Assembly: GCA_023374045.1 (NCBI GenBank)
Contig: CM041779.1
Location: 1,054,001 to 1,118,000 of the forward strand
Length of the DNA: 64,000 nucleotides
Reading direction: 5' to 3'
From: Limonium bicolor
Lineage: Eukaryota; Streptophyta; Magnoliopsida; Caryophyllales; Plumbaginaceae
Below are positions 20,930-30,428 of the stretch, in pieces (position 1 is the stretch's first letter; every line of letters begins with the position of its first letter). Under the pieces are notes generated by a model. That model saw nothing but the letters and a program-made list of their open reading frames with translations. It had not been told where the DNA came from and did not search any database. The position numbers and the translations under genes were made by a program.

Positions 20930-22578
20930 CATGGCAGATGATGGCAAAGGCAAGAAGGAGCAACACTAACGTCGTCCTCAGAAAATAATGTCATCGACGT
21001 CAACGATCCTATATATGTGCACGCAACAGAAAATCCAGGTCTTAGTTTGGTATTGAAATTCAATGGAAAAGTATTTCTCGGATGGAAATTCATATGGTTA
21101 CCGCACTCAAGTCTAAAAACAAATACGGATTTGTTGTGGTAGAATAAAAAAACCAGAAGAAGAAGATACCATTCGTTATGTAGCCTGGGAAAGATCCAAT
21201 TCCTTGGTTGTGTCTTGGATAAAAAATACGCTTGGTCCTGATGTCGTTGGAAGCGTTCGCTATTGTGGAGACCCGAAAGATGTTTGGGACATTCTGTGTG
21301 AGCGTTACGAACACAGTAACCTTGCTGTGATTCACAGCCTCAAGCGTAATCTCGCAGACATCACACAAGGGAGTGATTCAGTTGCAAAATATTTTAACAA
21401 GTTGAAAAGGATTTAGGGTAAGCTCGAACAGGCTTGACCACCACACAAATGCAACTGTAACGGGTGCACTTGTGGTATTAACAAATCAATTAAGGAAGCA
21501 TTAGATGAGGATAAACTGGTGCACTTTTTGATGGGTCTCAACAGGGATTACCTTTCAATTCGCGGCCAGATTCTCGCTATGCAGAAACCGCCTAGCCTTG
21601 AGAAGGATTTTGCACTCATTATACAGGAAAAGGAACAAAGGCGAGGGAAACCCTCTGCGGACGACGCCATGTCGTTTTATGTTCACAAAACTGCAAATTC
21701 AGAAAACTCCAGAAACCCTAATCCAAAGGGTGAGTTCGACAGAAGGAAAATGATTTGCAGTTTCTGTAAAAAGCCGGGTCACAACTCTGAAGTTTGTTTC
21801 CAAAAACAGAAGTGCAATTATTGTAAGAAAAATGGGCATCTTGAAGCTGAATGTTACCATTTACACGGCAGAGATAATGTCCTTGCAAGGAAGAAAAAGA
21901 CATTTGCCAACAGTGTAAAAACGGAGGAGCCAAATGAGCTTATGTCTCAGGATGGAAGTTCAACAACTCAAAGCTCTCAAGATGGTGGATTTACGACAAG
22001 ACAGATACAGCAGATTACGGAAATTGTCTGTGCTACCAGTACCGCAGCAAAACCAGAGGAATCAAGCTTTTGTAATTTTTCGGGTAAGTACGCTTACTGC
22101 CTAATGAACTCACATAATATTTTTGCTGGCAAGTGGATTATCGACTCTGGGTTTACAGACCATATTTCTGGAGTCGAAACCGTGTTTGAGAATTTGACAG
22201 AATCGCAAGGAGATAGAACCGTGGTCTTATCAGATGGGAGGTCTCGAAGCGTGAAATTTGTCGGTGATGTGCGACTGGGAAGCAAGATCCACCTGAAAGG
22301 AGTCTTGTTTGTTCCAGATTTCTGTTTCAATTTGATTTCAGTATCAAAATTAGCTGACTAGGCCGATTGTTCTCTGGTGTTTAATGGTGGAGAGTGTTTT
22401 GTCCAGGTCCTCTCTACAGGGAAGAATGAGAGACTGGGGCGGCGTCTCAACGGTCTGTATGTGTTGGACCAGTTCGAGACTACTGATGGGCTACGGGAGA
22501 ATAAGAGATGGGCTGAGTCGGTGGCTGGACCCAGATCATTCTAGAATTCCAGTGGGCTGCGTGAGAACAAGTCACAGG
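20930..22578 (+). pseudogene. Copia gag and protease (full-length element), left half of gag-pol
   Basis: The likely start is ATG near 20931 (MADDGKGKKEQH), with an early stop. Gag is recognisable from 21204: SWIKNTLGPDVVGSV, DVWDILCERYE, CNCNGCTCGINKSIKEAL and HFLMGLNRDYLSIRGQIL. Two zinc knuckles follow, CSFCKKPGHNSEVC and CNYCKKNGHLEAEC, which bind element RNA. The protease is WIIDSGFTDHISG, with the Asp-Ser-Gly intact although the usual Ala after Gly is Phe. The GAG-pre-integrase region starts at FNLISVSKLAD. In-frame stops occur near 20967, 21414, 21436 and 22359. The frame is cut at 22583 and resumes at 25141. Confidence 0.88.
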
Positions 22579-22583
22579 CTAAG
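22579..22583. repeat. Target site duplication CTAAG, left copy
   Basis: Left flank of the truncated gypsy-type copy. Confidence 0.85.
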
Positions 22584-24337
22584 TGCAATAACCAAATTTA
22601 TTATGGTTAGAGATATGATATAAACCTTAGTGTAAAGTAGCTACGACTGATTAACTTCTTAGTGGGACCATTGGTTAGTGGGGTGAGATCGAGCTTCGGG
22701 GACGAAGCTTTATTTTAAGGGGGGAATAATGAAATACCCCTAAATTTTAAAATACATTTATTTTCTAGTTTACAAGTATATTATGTAGTTTACGGGTACA
22801 TTATATATTTTATCAGCCTATATTACGAGTATATATTATAGTTTGCATGTATACTAAATAGGTTACGTGTTGTTGTCTGCAAGTATAGTAGTATTGAGTA
22901 TATATATAATGAAGGTTACACGTTTATTATTTACTAAAGAGAATTCATTCTAACAAATAACTTGTTTAAATTGGACCAATTGTTATTTTATTAATGATCC
23001 TTGTATTTCTCAAGCTAACTTGGTATATTTATTAATTAAAAATGGGGTAATAATATATAATGATATGATTCAAAGAGTAATGTTGATTAAAATACATATT
23101 TTATATAGTTTATGAGTATATTAGTTCACGAGCAATTTAAATAGTTAGTTTATGGTTTATACTATAATTTACGAGCATGTTGTATAGTATTTTATAAAAA
23201 AGATTCGTTTTAATAATAACCTGATTCAAAATACGTCGGTTATGATTTTCGATGTAATAATATGATCCATGTGTACTTTATATTATTTTAGTGTATTTAG
23301 TGTTTATAACTTATTATAATAATGATAGTTTTGATTTAATTACATACACTAAATAAATTAGTTTTACTATATGTCGGTTACACCTTTTGGTATTTCTGAT
23401 TTTATTTAGTTAATCAATTTAAACTTTCCTATTTCCATCTCTATTTATTAACTCACCTTTACCTTTCCAAATTTCCTAACTTCTTATTTTCTATTCATTA
23501 AGGAGTTTAATTTTCGTTATTGATTGAACAATTATTTTCTGTAATAATTAAACAGTTTATATTCCTCGCTCTTCAGTTACCCTCGGCCTCCTATATATCG
23601 CTCATTTGATGTTCCATTTTATCCGCCCATCCTCTATATTCGAATACCTCTCTTCTTCATCTAGACTAGAAAAATAAATACCTTCTATGTTGCGTCTCCT
23701 TTCTCTATATCATAGATTCAAAAAGAAAAAAAATCTCTCTTCACACACACATAAAAGGAAAAGATGAAAAAGGGATCAATTAGTTTTCTTTTTCTATCTT
23801 GGGCGGCCACATATGAAGTAACGGTAGCATGTAGCAGCTAGATTGTTTCTTTCATTGATGATGTCAACAAATCGGTGCCAAAATGTGTAAACGAAGAGTA
23901 GTGGCTAATTATATTTGGTGGGTGCAAATGATAATGTTCTTTTTTAGGTAAGTACTACGTTCACTAATTTTTATATATTTATAATAATGAATTTTCACGT
24001 GGATGTGAATTTTGTGTGTGATCATTGTTTGAGATTGAAGTGTTAAGTGTTGGTGATAACTTCATTTTCTTATGTGAGTAGTTTATTTTGTAATGGATAT
24101 CAGTGGTTATTTAAATATATTTTCTAAAAGAGATTGATGGAAAATTGTTATGAGTTTATTTATGAGATTAACTGATATTGTTGTGAAATCGTTAACTAAA
24201 TGATTTTGTGAAAATTGAATTATTTATTCATAAGGATGATATCATAATTTATTTATGGTGAAATATGTGGATTTTGAGATTATATGGTAAAGAATAATAA
24301 TGAATAAATGAATTTTTAAGAGGAGAAAACCATGGTG

Positions 24338-24433
24338 CATGTGGGCCGCATTAGGACACATGAATGAGATGATAAATGCGGGCCGCATTAGGACGCATAA
24401 GCTTGAGATACTGTGGGCCGCACTAGGACACAT
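24338..24433 (+). repeat. Triplet of hairpins with constant loop GGCCGCATTAGGA
   Basis: Three hairpins at 24338-24362, 24376-24398 and 24412-24432. The 13-nt loop is GGCCGCATTAGGA (GGCCGCACTAGGA in the third). Stems are CATGTG/CACATG, ATGCG/CGCAT and TGTG/CACA. The stem change T-A to C-G between the first two is compensatory. Confidence 0.85.
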
Positions 24434-24505
24434 TAGCCCTAGATCTACTCCTTAGTCCTTTGAACTATTGGGGGTGTGCACACTTAAGGATTTAGTGGCT
24501 TGGTT

Positions 24506-24600
24506 GGATTCCCGGCTGCGTGTTGGGGTCCGGGTTACAGCTGCGTGTTGTACCCAAAGAGAAAGTAAAGTTGTTTTGTCCTGGCTGCGCGTTGGGACAA
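24506..24600 (+). repeat. Triplet of hairpins with constant loop GGCTGCGTGTTG
   Basis: Three hairpins share the loop GCTGCGTGTT (GCTGCGCGTT in the third) but have unrelated stems: GGA(TT)CCC/GGGTCC at 24506-24531, GGG(T)TAC/GTACCC at 24532-24555 and TTGTCC/GGACAA at 24576-24600. Confidence 0.85.
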
Positions 24601-25140
24601 GGAAGATAATTAAATTAAATTGACTATTATATTACTGGCTAAATAAGAAATCATGAAGTATTCTACAATGATGATGATGTTATTAGTGTGTGTTAATATT
24701 ATTGAATGATTTGTATGTGTGTGATTATATTATTAAAATGGTTTTCAAAAGAGAAAATGTTTTTACAGAGTGAAGTGGTAGCTTACTCAGTTTTTCTGAC
24801 TTTATCGTGGCTCTTTCTATGTTTGTTTGGATTTCTGCCACAGGTACTGATGAAGTCCTTGGGGTTTGGGAAGGCGACTCCACATAAGCTAGTTATTTGT
24901 TATTGAATTTTATTTTAGGCTTTAGGACTTGTGCATTTTTAAGAAATTGTTATTATGGACATTGGTTTTTCTTGTCAAAAATAATGAATTGGTTATTTAG
25001 TTAATTGTTTAGGCTTCACACTCGTTTTTGCGAGTGTGGCAGTAATACTCCGGATTAGGTTTTGTTTCCGCTGTATCAAATAAATATTGAATTGTAAAAA
25101 AATTGACCTAATAAAATGTTAGAAAATCCGGGGTGTTACA

Positions 25141-25145
25141 CTAAG
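25141..25145. repeat. Target site duplication CTAAG, right copy
   Basis: Right flank of the truncated gypsy-type copy. Confidence 0.85.
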
Positions 25146-26100
25146 CTGTCTCAGGGCCCAGTACCAGCTTGCGTGAGTACGGTGGATTCCAATTTGGGCC
25201 AGCAGTCTGAACTCAGTTTTAGGGCAAAAGACTTGTATGTTAAAGTTGGTCATGTACCGTTTCGAAAGCTTGTTGCAATGAAGTTAATAACAGATTCTGA
25301 TTTTTCTGATAATTATGCTTGTGATGTTTGCTACAAAAGTTGAGCTCAACGGTTGCCTTTTGATAATTCTACTATCAAAACGAAAAAGGGCGTTTGAAAT
25401 GTTACACGTTGATATATGGGGTCCGTTTAAAACTGAGACGTACAATGGTTATAGGCATTTCGTTTGTTTTGTTGATGATTTCACCAAAATGACATGGATT
25501 CACCTAATTAGACAGAAGAGTGAGGCTTGGGAAATAATTGTTTGCTTCATCAAGATGATTGAACGACAATTTGAAATGAAAATTAAAGTGGTCAGAACGG
25601 ATAATGCAAAAGAACTTGGAAGTTCAAATGAAGGGAGAATTTTCTTCCAGAAGGAAGGGATTGTTCATCAGACTACCTGTGCCTACACTCCTCAACAAAA
25701 TGCAGTAGTTGAACGAAAACACAGATATTTGCTTGAGACGGCAAGGGCATTGTATTTTCAATCCAATGTTTCCCTTCGTTATTGAGGAGAGTGTATTTTG
25801 CATGCAACCTACTTAATTAATAGGCTTCCCAGCAAGGCCATGGGAGGAAAAACACCGTTTGAAGCTCTATATGGTAACAAGGTGACATACAAAAATATAA
25901 AACCTTTTGGTTGCTTGTGTTACAAAACCATAGTGAACAGAGGAAGTAAATTTGATCCAAGAGGTGAAGCGTGTGCCTACTTGGGAAACAATTCGAGAAG
26001 GAAATGATATAAAGTTCTGAGCATTGTCACACAATCCGTGGAGGTTTGTCGCGACGTCAAGTTCCACCCTAGTGTTTTTTCCATACAGAGAGAACACCGA
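25141..26100 (+). pseudogene. Copia integrase (full-length element)
   Basis: Begins KLSQGPVPACVSTVDS in frame with the upstream part (SQA|KLSQG). The zinc-binding region is VGHVPFRKL..CDVC. Integrase core residues are visible: HVDIWGPF (first Asp), VRTDNAKELG (second Asp) and PQQNAVVERKHR (Glu). LINRLPSKAMGGKTPFEALY follows, the conserved copia stretch after the core. It joins the DNA copy to the host genome. Stops at 25342, 25783 and 26005 and a frameshift near 26020 inactivate it. Confidence 0.9.
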
Positions 26101-27985
26101 GAAATTTCAAATTCATTCAGCTCATGCACATGAGCAAGGCGATAAGCAAATAGATGCTAATCATGGTTTATTTGACGACGAAGATGTGCAGATACAGTCG
26201 AATTTACCAATTGCAGAAGTTCAGGATGAACAACAAGCTCAGGTTCGGCGTTCTAGTAGGGAAAGTCACAAGCCCAACTATTTGAGTGATTATGTTTGTA
26301 GTACTACATTTCAGGAAGTCTTGGATGAGAGAGTTTACAAAAGCAGTGATTCTACTAAGAACCTTATAATGGAATGCGAAAGCCTTACGGACATTCAGCC
26401 CAATGTTTGTTTGGCTTTGCTGTCCAATGCTCAGAGTCCAGTCACGGAGGTTCCTGACATGAGAGAACCGACTACTTATAAGGATGCGGTGCGACATGCT
26501 CATTGGCGAAAGGCCATGGATAGTGAGTTGGAAGCACTCAATCGTAATGACACATGGGATGTTGTTACTTTACCTAGAGGCAAGAAGGTAATAGGGTGCA
26601 AATGGGTTTACAAAGTTAAACTCAAATCAGACGGGTCATTAGAAAGGTACAAAGCAAGACTGGTAGCCAAGGGTTTCACACAGTGACAGGGGCTAGATTA
26701 TAATGAAACCTTCTCTCCGGTTGTTAAGTTGACCATAATTCGGGCTCTTATTGTTGTAGCCCTTAACAAGGGTTTGATCATCAATCAGTTGGATGTTAAC
26801 AATGCCTTTTTACATGGTGAGTTGGATGAAGAAGTTTACATGAAATTTCCAGATGGTCTTGAGGTACATGGGAACAACAAGGCTTGTCTGTTAACAAAAT
26901 CATTGTATGGTCTCAAGCAAGCATCGCGCCAGTGGTTTTCCAAGCTGGCGAGTTTTCTCAAAACTCTTGACTTTTCTCAATCAAAGAATGATTATTCTCT
27001 TTTCTTCAAGGACACCGACACTGGGCGTATGTTCCTTGCAGTTTATGTTGATGATATTTTAGTCGTGGGAGCTGATCAGAAGGAGATTGACAACATTAAA
27101 AGGGCTCTCGATTTGAATTTTAAGATCAAGGACCTAGGCGTTTTACATTAATTCTTGGGAATAGAGTTTATCCCGACACAACATGGGTATGTTCTATCTC
27201 AACGAAAGTTTTGCATGGATCTCATCGAAGAGTTTGATTGTCAGCAAACAAGCTCCACACGAGGACCCATGGTTATGGGGAAGCAATTGTTGTATGATGA
27301 CGGAATAGCCTTACATGATCCTACTCCCTAACTTGTTGGAAAGTTGAATTACTTGTCCAACACACGACCAAACATCAGCTTCACAGTTCAGACCTTAAGT
27401 CAGTTTATGCAGAGACCCACTGATATACACATGGAGGCGGCTTTGCATGCACTCCGTTATGTGAAAGGTACCATTACTTATGGTATTGTTCTTTCTGCTG
27501 CAAGGCACTCCAAGTTGAATCTTGTAGCATATTGTGATTCCGATTGGGCAGCTTGTCCGAACACAAGGAAATCAGTTTCAGGATATTATATTTTCTTGGG
27601 TGATAGTCCAGTTTCCTGGAAGACAAAGAAACAGGGTTCTATTTCTCTTTCAAGTGCAGAAGCGGAGTATCGATCTCTTCGTCGAGTCACAACAGAGTTA
27701 ACTTGGTTGACACGTCTTTTATTTGAGCTTGGTGTTGATGATATTATGCCAGTTCCAGTTAAATGTGACAATCAATCAGCAATTTATATATCATGTAATC
27801 CAATGTTCCATGAGAGAACAAACCACATTGAGATTGACTGTCATTTTGTACGTGAGAAGATCCAACAAGGACTCGTTGACGTGGTCTACACACACACTTC
27901 CACTCAATTGGCAGACATGATGACCAAAATTCTTCCAGGGACACGATACAGAGAGCAAATCCAACGCATGAGGATGCGTGAATAA
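26024..27985 (+). pseudogene. Copia reverse transcriptase and RNase H (full-length element)
   Basis: The reverse transcriptase domain starts MDSELEALNRNDTWDVV and KVIGCKWVYKVKLKSDGSLE; the palm follows: QLDVNNAFLHGELDEEVYM, SLYGLKQASRQWF and YVDDILVVG (the catalytic Asp pair near 27050). RNase H has YCDSDWAACPNTRKSVSGY, SSAEAEYRSL, VKCDNQSAI and NHIEIDCHFVREK, ending RMRMRE at 27985. Stops at 26684-26686 (CAG TGA CAG), 27149-27151 and near 27328 break an otherwise very well kept frame, which suggests a fairly young copy. Confidence 0.93.
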
Positions 27986-28023
27986 TCCAAGCCTTGCTAA
28001 CTCTGTTTACCTGCGGCTTGCGC

Positions 28024-28055
28024 GGGGGGGGGGGGGGGGGGGGGGGGAGGGGGGG
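28024..28055 (+). repeat. Poly-G tract at the poly-purine tract position
   Basis: 24 G, one A and 7 G lie directly against the 3' LTR, where plus-strand priming occurs. A normal tract is a mixed A/G run of about 10-15 bases. Confidence 0.9.
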
Positions 28056-28338
28056 TATTGGACTATTGATTTATTTCAGCCCACTTTATGGGCCCAAGTG
28101 AATTAGAGTAAGTTGAGTTATCTTCCAGTTTGACAAGGTTTATATTTTGTTAAGTAGTTAAGATTTTCCTAGATTTTCTATCTAGATAGTTTTATCTTTC
28201 CTTCAATATATAAGGATGCTAGACGATAGCTTTTGTAAGTAAGATATTCGATTCATAATAAAGTCAGTTTACATAACTCTTTACACGTCTTCATTATGCT
28301 CTACAATCCAAAATCACAATACATTACAAAATCTATTA
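28056..28338 (+). repeat. 3' LTR of the full-length copia
   Basis: Same 283-bp length as the 5' LTR, starts TATTGGACTATTG, ends AAATCTATTA; followed by GGATT. Confidence 0.88.
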
Positions 28339-29060
28339 GGATTCATCATCAGTATAGTGCCCTTTGCTTGCTTAAAGTTGTTGTTGAGACCATCCAAGAA
28401 CTTCATTAAAGAGTCTTGTTGTTTTTGAATCTCAATTTCCTTCAAAAGATCGCACGTACACTTCCCGCAAGAGCATTTAGGGGTTTTCCGTGTCGAACCC
28501 AATCTATCCCACAAACGCTTCATTGGCGAAGTAGACCACAACCGTATCATCGCGTTGTTGGATCTGAGCTATCCACGTTGTATTGCATAGATTTCCACTC
28601 CATTAACCAAATTGTATCATTGGCATAGGGTTTTCCAGGCATCATACGTCGTGCCGCAAAATCGAACTATCTCTGCGATGTCCTTGTTGAGTGAGTTGAT
28701 GATCCATGAGAAAACCGTGTGATTGCAATGTTCTAGAGTGGATATCACTCCAAAGATCGAGCGGGCTCTAAAATTTTGCCATTTACCAGGCCAAATTTGT
28801 TTTTTGCTTCGAGGCTTATCGTGGCAGCTCGTTTTCCATCCATCGAACCCTGCTCCCTTGAATTTGATGCCGACACTTTGATTTGGGTTGTCAGATGGGT
28901 GAAGATACAAAGGATCGGTCATCTCGGTGAGGATGGACGTTGAATTTTCTTCAGTGGTTGATTATGCTTGTTCTTGATGGTTGTTGACATTTTCTTCACT
29001 TTCGTCGAGTCCAGTTAGCGGTTCTCTTTGATTATTGTCGGTTTGTGTATCATGATCCAT
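28339..29060 (-). pseudogene. Copia gag, N-terminal part (reversed element)
   Basis: The frame starts at ATG 29060 (MDHDTQTDNNQREPL) and has an early in-frame stop, then MTDPLYLHPSDNPNQSVG, the start of the copia gag polypeptide domain. GTTYDAWKTL, CSCGKCTCDLLKEI and LMKFLDGLNNNFKQAKG follow, all typical of plant copia gag. Stops and frameshifts near 28550-28620 inactivate it. It continues at 20583 in frame across the inserted copia (MMNP joined to PPSLEQAFSLI). Confidence 0.8.
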
Positions 29061-29112
29061 TGATGCGGAAGGAAGGGTAAAAAAAGAGTCGCAACTCTAA
29101 TACCATTATACA

Positions 29113-29331
29113 TGCATGTCAACTGGTAAAACAAGAGTAGAGTTTATATCTTGTATTATTGAAGAAGCAGAATGAGTTTTACAGAAGTATCAGGAGTGAT
29201 ATTAATACCACTCATATGCGGCTAATAGACTAGTCGATAAAGAAAACAAAGAAGAGAAGATATGACTATATTATATCTAATACTATAATCTATAATACAG
29301 TATGCGGGTATATACAGTGTAATATGTAACA
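29113..29331 (-). repeat. 5' LTR of the reversed copia
   Basis: On the minus strand it starts TGTTACATATTACAC and ends near TTGACA or CATGCA, a few bases before the primer-binding site. About 215 bp. No partner LTR exists, so the borders are approximate. Confidence 0.55.
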
Positions 29332-29332
29332 A

Positions 29333-29907
29333 AGTACATATATGATTGACAGGCGCATTCCAGAGCAGCATATCTTGTCATGTTGGTCTAAGAAGGCAAA
29401 GACTATTGATGATTACTTATTGCCACGTTCATATGTTGATGTTCATATTCCTTTGGAGGATCATGTCTCATCCAGTTGTATGGAATTTTACAAAATTGCA
29501 TGCTCAGTTTGTGATTACGATGACACTTTCCAGATTTTGTAGGAAAACTCAAGAACATGTCATCAAAGTATCATAACTTTTAATTAATGGAGAGAAATGT
29601 GATTGAAGCAACCTCTTCATCTGCTTCTGTTAATGGTAAAATTATATATGTTTGTTTTTAGTGTTTTTTTACTTAATTTTACTTCTTTAACTTTATATAT
29701 TTTTTGTTACTTTTTAAGTTGTTTATAGCAACATCTAGCAACTCTGTTGTAGCAACTCACACTTTAAAGGTGAAGGAAACTCCTGTGAGGTCGAGGTCAA
29801 GATTGAAAAGCAATTTGGGGCTGAATTTGAGCAAACCAAGCAAGAAAAGGACAACGAAAGAGAAAGATTCAATTCAGCATGGAAAGGACTTCATTGAATT
29901 CTTATAG
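29333..29907 (+). pseudogene. FRS pseudogene, block 3: C-terminal region
   Basis: Immediately after the reversed copia's LTR, 29342-29542 encodes DRRIPEQHILSCWSKKAK. This matches the stretch that follows the SWIM finger in FRS proteins (IPEQYIL.RWTK). A later open frame at 29704-29907 (Ser/Lys-rich, ending KDFIEFL) has the composition of FRS C-termini and ends the gene. Stops at 29540 and between frames show decay. Confidence 0.8.
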
Positions 29908-30139
29908 TTTATATTTTTTTCCTTTTTGAGGAACATATTTATATAGTTTACTTTTTTCATTTAACATTTTAAATAATTTGTAAAGGATTTTATTTCTCTA
30001 ATCAGCATCAATTAAAATTTGTAAAACAATGGAAATTATATTCTAATGTTTTTTTCATTTCGTATAGTTTGAAATTGTGTTTAAAGACTGGCACTAAACC
30101 ACCCACCCCAAACCCAAAATGCATCATTAACCTTGGGTT
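29908..30139. other. AT-rich DNA after the FRS pseudogene
   Basis: No feature seen except the presumed 3' flank of the FRS pseudogene. Confidence 0.5.
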
Positions 30140-30428
30140 TTTACATATCCATGATAGCTTATAAATGTTTCCATACCACGATTATATATAATCGTTACCA
30201 CAACACGATTTATATATAAACATTTCCACGCCACGATTGAATATAATTGTTTCCACACCACGATTACATATAAACGTTTCCATGATTATATATAAACGTG
30301 ACCACACCACAATTATATATAAATGTTTACACGCCACGATTACATATAAACGTTTCCATGATTATATATAAACGTTTCCACGATCATATATAAACGCTTC
30401 CACGCCTTGATTATAAATAAACGTTTTT
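30140..30428. repeat. Tandem repeat of ATATATAAACGTTTCCACGCCACG-like units
   Basis: About ten imperfect units of roughly 25-32 bp built from CCACGATTATATA and TAAACGTTTCC. The last unit is cut by the Mutator-like element, whose target duplication AACGTTTTT derives from it. Confidence 0.8.

Larger units (their letters stand above)
22584..25140 (+). mobile_element. 5'-truncated gypsy-type retrotransposon copy with one LTR
   Basis: Flanked by CTAAG at 22579-22583 and 25141-25145; removing it with one CTAAG restores the copia reading frame. It holds 146 bp of internal DNA (22584-22729), including the pre-PPT hairpin (22692-22709) and poly-purine tract (22711-22729), then one LTR (22730-25140, 2411 bp, TGAAATACCCC to GGGGTGTTACA). 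The 5' LTR and the rest of the internal region are missing. The left end begins TGCAATAACC rather than an LTR end. Confidence 0.88.
22730..25140 (+). repeat. LTR (2.4 kb) of the truncated gypsy-type copy
   Basis: Non-coding, AT-rich first half, one donor-like AGGTAAGT near 23948, two triplets of hairpins (24338-24600) and a perfect 8-bp terminal hairpin (CACACTCG/CGAGTGTG, 25017-25038). Ends CCGGGGTGTTACA. Confidence 0.88.
20589..28338 (+). mobile_element. Full-length Ty1/copia retrotransposon (non-functional), TA-start LTRs
   Basis: Two 283-bp LTRs (20589-20871 and 28056-28338) differ at about nine positions by eye (roughly 3%). The target duplication is GGATT at 28339-28343 and a mutated GGGTT at 20584-20588. 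Order inside: primer-binding site, gag, protease, integrase, reverse transcriptase, RNase H, poly-G tract. This gene order (integrase before reverse transcriptase) defines copia. It sits in the gag of the reversed copia, and its own pol is split by a gypsy-type insertion (22584-25140). Several in-frame stops make it inactive. Confidence 0.92.
19790..29331 (-). mobile_element. Reversed Ty1/copia remnant, 3'-truncated
   Basis: On the minus strand, reading from the right: LTR (about 29113-29331), primer-binding-site-like TGGTATTAGAG (29095-29105), gag start (29058), gag, zinc knuckle and protease, then loss of sequence near 19790-19876. Integrase, reverse transcriptase and the other LTR are missing. 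It separates FRS blocks 2 and 3 and is split by a full-length copia (20589-28338). Sequence style (a Cys-rich CxCxxCxC motif in gag) shows it is a relative of the copia inserted in it. Confidence 0.8.
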
